In this document: piece by piece, positions 18,000 to 26,814 of the stretch
How the letters are laid out: each line of letters starts with the position of its first letter
Position numbering within the stretch: position 1 is the stretch's first letter
NCBI GenBank assembly: GCA_018663625.1
Contig: JABJPX010000019.1
Coordinates: forward strand, 1-53,064
DNA length: 53,064 nucleotides
DNA from: Polaribacter sp.
Lineage (GTDB): Bacteria; Bacteroidota; Bacteroidia; Flavobacteriales; Flavobacteriaceae
Direction of reading: 5' to 3'
Notes under the pieces: generated by a model
What the model was told of the DNA's origin: nothing
Seen by the model: only the letters and a program-made list of their open reading frames with translations
Database searches by the model: none
Program-made: the position numbers and the translations under genes

Positions 18000-18581
18000 C
18001 TATAAATTCTTTAGCGCTAATTTTATAAGTTGCTCAACGGAAGCATCTTTTTGTGTTTTTATAATTGAAGAAATCACTTTTTCAGATTGTTTTCTTGCAA
18101 AACCTAATACCTCCAAAGCAGATAACGCTTCTTCTTTGTTTGTATTGTTTGTATAGACAGAAACTTCATCTAAATCAAATGTTTGTAAGATTTTATCTTT
18201 TAGGTCTACAATAACTCTTTGCGCTGTTTTGGCACCAATTCCTTTTACAGATTGAATTACGGGCACATTTTCTGATGCAATTGCTTGTTGTATTTCTTCA
18301 GAAGTCATTGATGACAACATGGTTCTTGCGATACTTGGTCCAACCCCAGAAACGGAAATTAAAAGTCTAAAAACTTCTCTTTCTGTTTTATTTATAAAAC
18401 CAAACAACGTGTGTGCATCTTCTCGAATTAAAAGATGGGTATATAAGACCACGGCTTCCTGGTCTGGAAGACTCGAAAACGTATTCAAAGAGATGTGCAA
18501 TAGATATCCAACTCCATTACAATCTACAACAGCATAGGTAGGGTTTTTCTCTACCAATTTTCCCCTTATTTGTGTAATCAT
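18000..18581 (-). CDS. ruvA: Holliday junction branch migration protein RuvA
   Basis: A 193-aa DNA-binding subunit of the RuvAB branch migration motor. It has an N-terminal OB domain (MITQIRGKLVEKNPTYAVVDCNGVGY), two helix-hairpin-helix segments (LISVSGVGPSIARTMLS and SVKGIGAKTAQRVIVDLKDK, about 72-130), and a C-terminal three-helix domain that contacts RuvB (ALSALEVLGFARKQ). It lies between maeB (31-base gap) and sprA (4-base gap) in one run. Confidence 0.95.
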   Translation of the reverse strand: MITQIRGKLVEKNPTYAVVDCNGVGYLLHISLNTFSSLPDQEAVVLYTHLLIREDAHTLFGFINKTEREVFRLLISVSGVGPSIARTMLSSMTSEEIQQAIASENVPVIQSVKGIGAKTAQRVIVDLKDKILQTFDLDEVSVYTNNTNKEEALSALEVLGFARKQSEKVISSIIKTQKDASVEQLIKLALKNL

Positions 18582-18612
18582 ACCCGTCTATTTATGCTCC
18601 TAATGTAGCTTT

Positions 18613-20892
18613 TTATTTTAAATTTTTTTCTTTTTCCTGAGCATCTACAGCGGCTAGGGCTGCCATATTTACCATTTCATCGACACTAGATCCCAATTGC
18701 AAAATATGCACTGGCTTACTAAACCCTAAAATGACGGGACCAATCGATTCTGCTCCATCAATTTGTTTTAATAATTTGTAGGTAATGTTTGCCGATTCTA
18801 AATTTGGAAAAATAAGCACATTTACTTTTTTACCATTCAACTTTGAAAAAGGAAATTCTTTTGCCAACATTTCTGGATTGAGCGCAAAATCTGCTTGAAT
18901 TTCTCCATCAACTACTACGTTTGGAAAATTACGATGGATGTAAGATATGGCTTCTCTAATTTTCTTGGAAGTTTCTGTGTTTGAAGACCCAAAATTAGAA
19001 AATCCTAACATTGCAATATTGGGTTTCATTCCAAACATCGTTACCAGTTTAGAAGTCATCTGAGAGATTTTTGCTAAATCTTTTGCAGATGGATTCACAT
19101 TAATGGTGGTATCTGCTAAAAATAAAGGACCTTGTTTAGTCAACATCAAATTACAGGCAGCAATTCTAGTAACTCCTTTCGATTTTTCGATGAGCTCCAA
19201 CATGGGTTTTACTACGGTTGGGTAAGGCCTAGAATATCCGGTAATTAAAGCATCTGCTTCTCCTTCATTGACCAACATTGCTGCAAAATAATTACGCTCT
19301 CGCATTAATTTCACTGCTTCTGAGTAGGTTTTCCCTTTGCGTTGTCTACGCTCCCAATAAACGTTCCCAAAACGTTCTCTTCTTTCTTTTTCTTCGTCTG
19401 TTTTTGGGTCAATAATTGGCACATCTGCTGTAAAACCAATTTCTTCTTTCAATACTAAGATCAAATCTTTTCGCCCTAATAAAATAGGCTTTCCTAATTT
19501 TTCATCATGCACTCTTTGTGCCGCTTTTAGCACATCTAAATGGTCTGCTTCTGCGAAAACAATGCGCTTTAGATTCCTTTTTGCTCTGTTGTGTAATATT
19601 CTAATCTCTTTACTTCCAGATCCAGATCTTTCCATGAGTTCCTCACGATATTTGTTCCAATCTTCAATCGGCTCTAAGGCCACACCAGAATCCATTGCAG
19701 CTTTTGCAACTGCCGGTGGAATCTCATAAATAAGTCTTGGATCAAAAGGTTTTGGAATGATGTACTCTTTTCCATAGGTCAAACTCACCTCATCATACAC
19801 AATATTTACTTGCTCAGGCACCGATTTTTTTGCCAAATCTGCCAATGCGTGTACCGCGGCCATTTTCATTTCTTCGTTTATTTTAGTTGCTCTAACATCT
19901 AAAGCACCTCTAAAAATAAATGGAAAACCTAGTACATTGTTTACCTGGTTTGGATGATCAGAACGACCAGTAGCCATTAAAATATCATTTCTTGTTGCAA
20001 CTGCTAAATCATATTCTATTTCTGGTTCTGGATTTGCCATAGCAAATACAATTGGATTTTTAGCCATCGACAATAACATTTCTGGAGTCACTACATTTCC
20101 AGTAGAAAGTCCGATAAAAACATCGGCATTGTGCATCGCTTCTTCCAAAGTATTGAGGTCTTCACTTGTAGCAAACTCAGCTTTTTGTGAAGTAAGGTTG
20201 TCTCGATCTTTTCGAATGACTCCTTTGCTATCACACATAATAATGTTCTCTTTTTTTGCCCCTAATTTTAAATACAATCTTGTACATGAAATTGCAGCTG
20301 CACCAGCTCCATTCACTACAATTTTAACGGCAGCAAAACGTTTCTCAGCAATATCAATCGCATTCTTTAAAGCGGCTGCTGAAATAATAGCGGTTCCGTG
20401 TTGATCATCATGCATTACAGGAATATCCAATTCCTCTTTCAATCTTCGTTCTATTTCAAAAGCTTCTGGTGCTTTAATATCTTCTAAGTTAATTCCACCA
20501 AAGGTTGGGGAAATCGCCTTTACTGTTTCTATGAATTTATCGACATCTGTGGCATCTACTTCAATGTCAAAAACATCAATATCTGCAAATATTTTAAACA
20601 ACAATCCCTTCCCTTCCATTACAGGTTTTGAGGCTTCTGGCCCAATGTTTCCCAATCCTAAAACAGCGGTACCATTTGTAATCACAGCGACTAAATTTCC
20701 TTTAGCGGTATACTTATAAACGTTATTTCTATCTTTTGCTATCTCTAAACATGGTTCTGCAACACCTGGCGAATACGCCAAAGCCAAATCGTGCTGAGTT
20801 GCATACTTTTTGGTAGGTACAACAGCAATTTTACCTGGTTTTGGTTTTGCGTGGTATAGTAAGGCTTCATGTCTTTTTCTAGAATCACTCAT
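18613..20892 (-). CDS. maeB: NADP-dependent malic enzyme with phosphotransacetylase-like domain (MaeB)
   Basis: A 759-aa two-domain protein. Residues about 1-430 are the malic enzyme (malate to pyruvate, CO2 and NADPH), with VVPTKKYATQHDLALAYSPG, the metal-site Asp pair in MHDDQHGTA, and the nucleotide-binding VVNGAGAAAISCTRLY. Residues about 430-750 form a phosphate acetyltransferase-like domain (ADALITGYSRPYPT) that in MaeB enzymes is regulatory rather than catalytic. It is the first gene of the ruvA-sprA run and has its own promoter. Confidence 0.95.
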   Translation of the reverse strand: MSDSRKRHEALLYHAKPKPGKIAVVPTKKYATQHDLALAYSPGVAEPCLEIAKDRNNVYKYTAKGNLVAVITNGTAVLGLGNIGPEASKPVMEGKGLLFKIFADIDVFDIEVDATDVDKFIETVKAISPTFGGINLEDIKAPEAFEIERRLKEELDIPVMHDDQHGTAIISAAALKNAIDIAEKRFAAVKIVVNGAGAAAISCTRLYLKLGAKKENIIMCDSKGVIRKDRDNLTSQKAEFATSEDLNTLEEAMHNADVFIGLSTGNVVTPEMLLSMAKNPIVFAMANPEPEIEYDLAVATRNDILMATGRSDHPNQVNNVLGFPFIFRGALDVRATKINEEMKMAAVHALADLAKKSVPEQVNIVYDEVSLTYGKEYIIPKPFDPRLIYEIPPAVAKAAMDSGVALEPIEDWNKYREELMERSGSGSKEIRILHNRAKRNLKRIVFAEADHLDVLKAAQRVHDEKLGKPILLGRKDLILVLKEEIGFTADVPIIDPKTDEEKERRERFGNVYWERRQRKGKTYSEAVKLMRERNYFAAMLVNEGEADALITGYSRPYPTVVKPMLELIEKSKGVTRIAACNLMLTKQGPLFLADTTINVNPSAKDLAKISQMTSKLVTMFGMKPNIAMLGFSNFGSSNTETSKKIREAISYIHRNFPNVVVDGEIQADFALNPEMLAKEFPFSKLNGKKVNVLIFPNLESANITYKLLKQIDGAESIGPVILGFSKPVHILQLGSSVDEMVNMAALAAVDAQEKEKNLK

Positions 20893-20917
20893 AAAAATAT
20901 TATTTGTTTGTAACTAA

Positions 20918-20925
20918 CAAATATA
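20918..20925 (-). promoter_or_regulatory. -7 element of the maeB-ruvA-sprA run
   Basis: The minus strand reads TATATTTG, 25 bases before the maeB ATG. No TTG is found at the expected -33 distance. The 259-base interval to the divergent DUF5686 gene otherwise holds only AT-rich DNA; I found no exact TAnnTTTG on the plus strand for that gene. Confidence 0.55.
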
Positions 20926-21151
20926 AGGTTTTCAAGTGAAGCTCTGTCCTTTATTTCATTCTTTTGAAATCCTTCATTCTTAGAAAATTGAACTTCAAAA
21001 AAGAGGCATACTCTTTACAATTATAGCGATAGTAGAAAGCACTTTTTTCGGGGAAATTCTTAATTTTTTTTTTAAACTACAGGCTCATTACCTAAAAAAA
21101 TCGGTTCTTGTAACAATGAAGAAAAACATACGTCTACTAAGAAAATTTCCA

Positions 21152-23620
21152 ATGAAAAAAACAGCGCTACTTTTTTTAATTTTAATATCTGTTTCTCTTT
21201 CTTCTCAAATCAAAGGAAAAATTACGGATACTAAGGGAGAACCGCTTTCTTTTGTGAGTGTTTATTTAGAAAACACTGTAACTGGTTCTACTTCAAACGA
21301 CAATGGAGACTATGTTTTAAACATTAAAAAACCAGGAACCTACAGCATCTACTTTCAGTTTTTGGGATATAAAACACTGAAAAAAAATGTAAGCATCAAT
21401 AGTTTCCCTTTGATTTTAAATGCGACTTTAGAGGAAGAAAGTATTGAATTAAAAGAAATTTTAATTTCTACAAAAGATAACCCTGCAAATGTAATTATTA
21501 GAAACGTTATTGCTAATAAAGATAAAATTACAGATAAATTTTCGACATATACTGCAAATTTCTACTCGCGGGGATTGTATAAAATAAAAGATGCTCCAAA
21601 TAAATTTATGGGTCGGTCTTTAGGGGATTTTGGCGGTGGATTGGACGCTACCAGAAGTGGTATTATTTATCTTTCCGAGACCATTTCTGAAATTACGTAT
21701 CAGAAAAGACCTAAAAAATTCAAAGAAAAAATTACCGCTTCTAAAGTTTCAGGAACCGACAATGGCCCTAGTTTTAATAGAGCAGAAGATGCAAACATCA
21801 ACTTTTATAACAATAGTGTTGAGCTTGGAAATGATTTAATTTCACCGCTTTCTACTAACGCATTTAGTTATTACCGTTTTAAACTTATTGGTACTTTTTA
21901 TACTAAAAGCGGTAAACTCATCAATAAAATAAAGCTACTTCCAAAACGGAAAAATGACCCTGTTTTTAATGGTAATATATATATTGTGGAAGACGATTGG
22001 GCCATCTATGGTGCAGACGTTACCGTTACAGGAGCCCAAGCAAACTTTCCAGCAATAGATCTTTTGTCTTTAAAACAAGATTACAATTATTCAGAAGAAA
22101 ATGATTCTTGGGTGCTCATCAGTCAAGCTATTGGATTTCAAGTTAACTTTCTTGGATTTAAATTTGATGGTAAATTTTCATCTGCCTATTCAAACTATAA
22201 TTTTACACCAAATATTAATGAAAATACATTTTCAAATGAGGTCTTAACCTTTGCCAAAATAGCTACTAAAAAAGATTCTGTTTACTGGGAGAAAATTCGT
22301 CCAGTTCCGCTAACACTAGAAGAAATAAAAGACTACACCATTAAAGACAGCATCAAAGTAATTCGAAAGTCTAAAAAGTATTTAGACTCTCTGGATACCA
22401 AAAGAAATAAATTAGGTTGGTTTGATCCAATCACAGGATATACATTTCTGAACTCTTACAAAGACTGGTCAATCTCCTATAATGGACCTTTGCTAAAAAC
22501 AAGTTTTAATCCTGTACAAGGTTTTCATTCCTCTGTTGGAATTCGCTATTTTAAAAGACAAAACGATGCTGGAAAATGGTGGAATGCAGGGATAAATGTA
22601 AACTATGGTTTTGCAGATAAAAGAGCTAGGCCCACCATCTTTTTTACCAAAAAATGGAACAATATATCGCGGCCAAGAGTCTCAATAACTGGTGGAGTTA
22701 CAACAGCTCAATTTAATGATAGAGATTCGTTTTTATTAGCAAACAATACCTTTAGCGCTCTTTTTGATAAGGAAAATTACTTAAAAATATACGAAAAATC
22801 ATTTGCAAGAATTAGTTATTCTAATGAGATAAAAAATGGTGTTTTTCTAAACACTTCTTTAGAGTATGCGAATCGGAAACCTCTTTTTAATACCACTAAT
22901 TATTCTTTTAAAAACAAAGAACTCAACTATACCTCAAACAATCCATTGGATGAAACCGATTATTCAAATGCTGCTTTTTCTGAACACACCATTGCAACTT
23001 TAAATATAGGGGCACGTTTTGTGTTTGGTCAAAAATACCTCTCCTATCCAAATCGGAAATTCAATATTGGAAATGAAAAGTATCCAACATTCAATCTGAA
23101 TTATAGGAAAACATTTGGTGCTCAAAATTCTGAATTAAATTCTGACGTACTTATTGGACGCTTAAATCAGGAGATCAACACCGGAAATTACGGACGTCTT
23201 TCCTATAATCTTCGAGGAGGCCTTTTCTTAAAAAAGAAGCAAATTGCCTTTATGGATTATTTTCATCCAAATGGAAATCAATTTACATTCCCCTTGGATA
23301 TTTCATATAAAAATAGTTTTAGTTTGCTCAATTACTACAAAATTTTTTCTAACGACCAATATGCGGAAATGCACCTGCAACATAATTTTAAAGGTACCTT
23401 GTTATCAAAAATACCGCTGATAAATCAACTAAACTTTCATTTAGTAGCAGGAGGAAAAACCTTATTTACAGCAGAAAGAAAACCTTATAGCGAATATTCA
23501 GTAGGGTTGAATAATATTGGTTGGGGGAAGTGGCGTTTTTTAAGAATCGATTATGTGCGTTCTAATTTTAATGGAATCTCAAAAGAGGGATGGCTTTTTG
23601 GATTGAGTTTGTTCAATTAA
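21152..23620 (+). CDS. DUF5686 outer membrane protein with carboxypeptidase-regulatory-like domain
   Basis: An 822-aa exported protein. The signal peptide is MKKTALLFLILISVSLSSQ, so the ATG at 21152 is preferred over one at 21116, which would add 12 basic residues ahead of it. Next comes a carboxypeptidase-D regulatory-like beta-sandwich (about 20-100: GKITDTKGEPLSFVSVYLEN), as in TonB-dependent receptors, then a long DUF5686 region ending in beta-barrel-like strands and the C-terminal WLFGLSLFN. No plug domain or TonB box is evident. Its role is unknown; an outer membrane location is inferred. Confidence 0.85.
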   Translation: MKKTALLFLILISVSLSSQIKGKITDTKGEPLSFVSVYLENTVTGSTSNDNGDYVLNIKKPGTYSIYFQFLGYKTLKKNVSINSFPLILNATLEEESIELKEILISTKDNPANVIIRNVIANKDKITDKFSTYTANFYSRGLYKIKDAPNKFMGRSLGDFGGGLDATRSGIIYLSETISEITYQKRPKKFKEKITASKVSGTDNGPSFNRAEDANINFYNNSVELGNDLISPLSTNAFSYYRFKLIGTFYTKSGKLINKIKLLPKRKNDPVFNGNIYIVEDDWAIYGADVTVTGAQANFPAIDLLSLKQDYNYSEENDSWVLISQAIGFQVNFLGFKFDGKFSSAYSNYNFTPNINENTFSNEVLTFAKIATKKDSVYWEKIRPVPLTLEEIKDYTIKDSIKVIRKSKKYLDSLDTKRNKLGWFDPITGYTFLNSYKDWSISYNGPLLKTSFNPVQGFHSSVGIRYFKRQNDAGKWWNAGINVNYGFADKRARPTIFFTKKWNNISRPRVSITGGVTTAQFNDRDSFLLANNTFSALFDKENYLKIYEKSFARISYSNEIKNGVFLNTSLEYANRKPLFNTTNYSFKNKELNYTSNNPLDETDYSNAAFSEHTIATLNIGARFVFGQKYLSYPNRKFNIGNEKYPTFNLNYRKTFGAQNSELNSDVLIGRLNQEINTGNYGRLSYNLRGGLFLKKKQIAFMDYFHPNGNQFTFPLDISYKNSFSLLNYYKIFSNDQYAEMHLQHNFKGTLLSKIPLINQLNFHLVAGGKTLFTAERKPYSEYSVGLNNIGWGKWRFLRIDYVRSNFNGISKEGWLFGLSLFN

Positions 23621-23632
23621 TTTTTATCTTTG
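23603..23632 (+). promoter_or_regulatory. Promoter of moaD (near-leaderless)
   Basis: TTG (23603-23605), exactly 19 bases, then TATCTTTG (23625-23632). The ATG follows only five bases later at 23638. The promoter overlaps the last codons of the DUF5686 gene. Confidence 0.7.
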
Positions 23633-23637
23633 ATACT

Positions 23638-23880
23638 ATGAAAATCAAATTACTCTTTTTTGGAATTACTAGAGATTTATTAAATACAAATGAGATGTCT
23701 TTTGAAGTTCTTGAGAACTCAAGTATTAAAAACCTTAAAAAGGAATTGCACACAAAACATCCTTCGTTAGAAAACATCAATTCCTATGCAATTGCTGTAA
23801 ACGAAAACTATGCTACAGATGATTTGATATTACAAGAAAATGATGTTGTTGCAATTATTCCACCGGTTAGTGGCGGCTAA
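23638..23880 (+). CDS. moaD: Molybdopterin synthase sulfur carrier subunit MoaD
   Basis: An 80-aa ubiquitin-fold protein ending in VAIIPPVSGG. The terminal Gly-Gly is adenylated and thiocarboxylated by a MoeB-type enzyme and then donates sulfur to precursor Z in the MoaD-MoaE synthase. The N-terminus MKIKLLFFGITRDLL is typical. The ATG at 23638 is supported by the promoter directly in front of it. The stop codon abuts that of the convergent DUF3817 gene with no space. Confidence 0.92.
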   Translation: MKIKLLFFGITRDLLNTNEMSFEVLENSSIKNLKKELHTKHPSLENINSYAIAVNENYATDDLILQENDVVAIIPPVSGG

Positions 23881-24153
23881 TTATCTTAGGTATTTTTTAT
23901 CAATATAAAAAGTTCCAAAAGGTAAAATAGACGCTGCAAAAACAATTGCCAGCGTTTTATAACTCCACTTCATTGGCTTGAAAAGCATCATTGCTAAAAC
24001 AAGGTACAACATAAAAATAATTCCATGGGGCATTCCTAATAGTTTCACATAGGAAACATCCCCTTGAAAGTATTTTATTGGAACTGCTACAAAAAGTAAC
24101 AACAAATAAGAAACTCCTTCAAAAAAACTTACAATTCTAAAAATATTTTTCAT
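23881..24153 (-). CDS. DUF3817 domain membrane protein
   Basis: A 90-aa protein with three predicted helices (about 10-30, 35-56 and 63-80) and the DUF3817 signature IVSFFEGVSYLLLLFVAVPIKY, with MPHGIIFMLYLVLAM. The family has no known function and also occurs fused to or near transporters. It sits between moaD and moaE in the opposite direction, ending flush against moaD and sharing the promoter region with moaE, which makes an accidental insertion into a former moaDE pair conceivable. Confidence 0.82.
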   Translation of the reverse strand: MKNIFRIVSFFEGVSYLLLLFVAVPIKYFQGDVSYVKLLGMPHGIIFMLYLVLAMMLFKPMKWSYKTLAIVFAASILPFGTFYIDKKYLR

Positions 24154-24178
24154 TTTTTCAACTTCTGATATAACACAA

Positions 24179-24186
24179 CAAAGATA
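24179..24186 (-). promoter_or_regulatory. -7 element of the DUF3817 gene
   Basis: The minus strand reads TATCTTTG, 25 bases before its ATG. It faces away from the moaE -7 motif, 13 bases to the right; the two promoters must overlap in their upstream parts. Confidence 0.6.
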
Positions 24187-24199
24187 CGTTTTGATTTCC

Positions 24200-24207
24200 T
24201 ATTTTTG
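24200..24207 (+). promoter_or_regulatory. -7 element of moaE (near-leaderless)
   Basis: TATTTTTG is followed nine bases later by the moaE ATG (24217), leaving only a few leader bases and no room for a ribosome binding site. No TTG occurs at the -33 position. Confidence 0.6.
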
Positions 24208-24216
24208 TATTTCAAT

Positions 24217-24639
24217 ATGAGCAAAACATCTATAAAAATTACTTCTAAAAAACTGAATTTAAACGAATGTTATAATTTTGTAACAGCGGCTTCATGCGGA
24301 GGTATAGCCGCATTTGTAGGAACTGTTAGAAATGATACCCAAAACAAAAAAGTAACACAATTGGACTTTTCTACCTACAAACCGATGGCGATAAAAGAAA
24401 TGCAAAAGATTGCAGAATTGGCTTTAGAAAATTTTAAAATCCATAAAATAGCCATACACCATGCAGAAGGCATGTTACAAATTGGCGATATTCCTGTGAT
24501 TATTACAGCTTCTGCAAAACATAGAAAAGCGGCTTTTGAGGCTTGCGAATTTGCCATTGACACCCTAAAAGAAACGGTTCCTATTTGGAAAAAAGAATAT
24601 TTTGAAGATGGTGATGTTTGGGTAAATGCCCACCCTTAA
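24217..24639 (+). CDS. moaE: Molybdopterin synthase catalytic subunit MoaE
   Basis: A 140-aa catalytic subunit that inserts two sulfurs into precursor Z to give molybdopterin. It has the conserved GGIAAFVGTVRNDT, HHAEGMLQIGD, the HRKAAFEACEFAID segment and the active-site lysines in VPIWKKEYFEDG. The ATG at 24217 is chosen because the only longer start is a TTG lying inside the promoter. Its TAA overlaps the stop of the convergent moeB-like gene (shared TTAA). Confidence 0.93.
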   Translation: MSKTSIKITSKKLNLNECYNFVTAASCGGIAAFVGTVRNDTQNKKVTQLDFSTYKPMAIKEMQKIAELALENFKIHKIAIHHAEGMLQIGDIPVIITASAKHRKAAFEACEFAIDTLKETVPIWKKEYFEDGDVWVNAHP

Positions 24640-25706
24640 TAGTTTGCGATTCCTCCCGTAAGACTCAATACAGTAAGTGCTGGGTATCTTTTCTTTAACA
24701 TTTTTGTGGCTTTGTAACTATTCAGTCCGCGTTGACAAACAATCACATAGGTTTTATTAAAATCAATATTTATTTTTTCTACGTCAAAGTCAGTTATCGG
24801 AATTGTTTGATGCACCTTAAAAGGCAGTTCTAAATCAGATAGTACTGCAATAATTTCAATGTTTTTAAATATTATTTTCTCTCTTAAGTCTGTCGGCGAA
24901 ATTTGTAAATCCGCTCGTTGAATTGCACAAACAGCATCCAAGTAAGATTGAGTTTCAAACAACTTCAAAATTTCAGTTTTCAAAATACTTGGCAATAAGG
25001 TCATTTTTAATTGGGTATTCTCAAGTGAATTGTAAATCAGCAATGTATTTACTAAAGGACTCCCAATGCCTGTAACCAGTTTCAAAACTTCGTTTACTTG
25101 TTGCATAGCAATCATGCCAACAATCCCATTCAATGTTCCAGCCGTTTCGCAATTGGGAATGTCGGTTGTCATTTCTGGAAATGCATCTCTTAAATTTGCC
25201 GAATGGCTTCCGTCTTTTTGTAGCACATTAAAGGTTGCCACATAACCATCAAACTTGTATAAAGATCCATAAACCAGGGGCTTTCCTTTCACAACACAAG
25301 CATCGTTGAGTAGATATTTTGTAGGCAGAGAATCGGTTCCATCCACTACAATGTCTACGTTTTCCATTAACTCAAAAATAGTTTCTTTGGTGACTTGCTC
25401 ATTGGTAAAATTCACAACTGTAAAAGGAGCTCTCTTTTTTATAAACGCAGATAACACCTCCGCTTTTGATTTTCCAACATCATTTAAATCATAAAATACC
25501 TGTCTGTGCAGGTTGGTGGTAGCTACGGTATCAAAATCTACCAAATGAATTTTTCCAATTCCACTAGCAGCTAAGTAGACTGCAATAGGACTCCCTAATC
25601 CGCCACATCCGACCACTAAAACAGAAGCGTCTTGCAGTTTTTGTTGTCCAACCTCTCCTATCTCTGACAGAGTCGTTTGACGTTTGAAAAATTGGTTTTT
25701 ATCCAT
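24636..25706 (-). CDS. moeB: HesA/MoeB/ThiF-family adenylyltransferase with C-terminal rhodanese domain
   Basis: A 356-aa E1-like enzyme expected to adenylate the C-terminal glycine of MoaD. ATP site GCGGLGSPIA (about 37-46), NLHRQV and DSLPTKYLLND are present; a cysteine lies in IPNCETAGTLNG. The final roughly 90 residues form a rhodanese-like domain with VIVCQRGLNSYKA, which could supply the sulfur. The two CxxC zinc pairs of Escherichia coli MoeB are absent (NLRDAFPEM where CYxCLFP is usual). ATG at 25706 overlaps the previous stop as ATGGATAA. Thiamine (ThiF-like) use is possible, but the moa context favours MoeB. Confidence 0.87.
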   Translation of the reverse strand: MDKNQFFKRQTTLSEIGEVGQQKLQDASVLVVGCGGLGSPIAVYLAASGIGKIHLVDFDTVATTNLHRQVFYDLNDVGKSKAEVLSAFIKKRAPFTVVNFTNEQVTKETIFELMENVDIVVDGTDSLPTKYLLNDACVVKGKPLVYGSLYKFDGYVATFNVLQKDGSHSANLRDAFPEMTTDIPNCETAGTLNGIVGMIAMQQVNEVLKLVTGIGSPLVNTLLIYNSLENTQLKMTLLPSILKTEILKLFETQSYLDAVCAIQRADLQISPTDLREKIIFKNIEIIAVLSDLELPFKVHQTIPITDFDVEKINIDFNKTYVIVCQRGLNSYKATKMLKKRYPALTVLSLTGGIANY

Positions 25707-26814
25707 TTTTAGTATTGATTTCTTTTTTTGCCACTTCAAACGCTTCAGGTGTATTTATATTCCTAATTAAGGATGCATCTACTTCAACGATTTCAACATC
25801 TGAATTAATCAACATTTTTCGCGGACAGGAATACCCTTGGGCTAAATACTGTAATAGAACAGGATATGCTTTAGGTTCATAAATTGTAATTAACGGCTCT
25901 ACAAACTCATTGCCTTTTCCTCTAATTGCCGTTGCCACTTTACTTGGGTTTCTTTTTTGTAATAACAACTGAATTACCTCCTCATTAATAAAAGGCAGAT
26001 CTGTTGCAATTACTAACCAAGCTGTATTTGGATCTTTTTGAAACGCAGAACAGATACCACCAAAAGGGCCCAAATTTAAAAATACATCCGAAATTTCACT
26101 TTCATTTTCTGAAGGAACCTGAACCGAAAAATACGTTTCTAATTTGTGATTCTCTACTATTTTTTGGACATACTTTTTTTGGGGAATTCCGTGGTAATCG
26201 AGTTCCGATTTATCGACTCCCATTCGGGTACTTTTCCCACCAACGAGGACCAATCCTTTTACTGGAGGTAACCTTTCTTGAATCAGACGATCAATGTGAT
26301 TTGCTATTTTAGATACCTCATCAATCGTATAACATTTTACATTATTGATTTGCGGGTATTTTTCTTCTAAAAATGAAAAAAAAGTGTTTTCCTTTTTTAA
26401 TTTAACAACAAACTCGATACGGTCCAATTGTTCCAATCTCTTTAAAACAGAAGCCTCTTTTTCTTCGTCTAAAATTAAGATTTGCTTTACTCCTTGATAA
26501 TGATTGCCATTGACAAAAACAAAATCATATTGTGCAAATTGCAATCGTTGTTCAAACTTATTTACGATACCGGAAGTTGTAATTTGTAAATTTCCTTCGT
26601 GATGAAATGTGTATTCAGCTATTTTATTTTTAGTAACATTTTTAGCATGTGAGGCATCGAAATACGCCAATTTATATTTGGATAGTTGCTCAGAAACGCT
26701 GTGTATCAATTCAGAAATAATACCACAATTTGTTCCTAAAATTGAAATTTCATTCGATGCAAAATGATCGTTCTCTCTTCTTACTAAATTTGTATGTTTT
26801 TGATGTTTACCCAT
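25699..26814 (-). CDS. mobA: MobB-like/MobA fusion: molybdenum cofactor guanylyltransferase
   Basis: A 371-aa protein. The C-terminal half (from about 185) is a MobA nucleotidyltransferase with GLVLVGGKSTRMGVDKSEL and LVIATDLPF, which makes the guanine dinucleotide form of Moco. The N-terminal half (about 20-180) has the layout of the MobB GTP-binding domain, but where MobB has a GxxGxGKT P-loop this protein reads ILGTNCGIISELI, without the lysine. The ATG at 26814 is preferred over a GTG at 26835; its ATGGGTAA overlaps the moaC stop. No molybdoenzyme that would need the product is present. Confidence 0.88.
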   Translation of the reverse strand: MGKHQKHTNLVRRENDHFASNEISILGTNCGIISELIHSVSEQLSKYKLAYFDASHAKNVTKNKIAEYTFHHEGNLQITTSGIVNKFEQRLQFAQYDFVFVNGNHYQGVKQILILDEEKEASVLKRLEQLDRIEFVVKLKKENTFFSFLEEKYPQINNVKCYTIDEVSKIANHIDRLIQERLPPVKGLVLVGGKSTRMGVDKSELDYHGIPQKKYVQKIVENHKLETYFSVQVPSENESEISDVFLNLGPFGGICSAFQKDPNTAWLVIATDLPFINEEVIQLLLQKRNPSKVATAIRGKGNEFVEPLITIYEPKAYPVLLQYLAQGYSCPRKMLINSDVEIVEVDASLIRNINTPEAFEVAKKEINTKNG

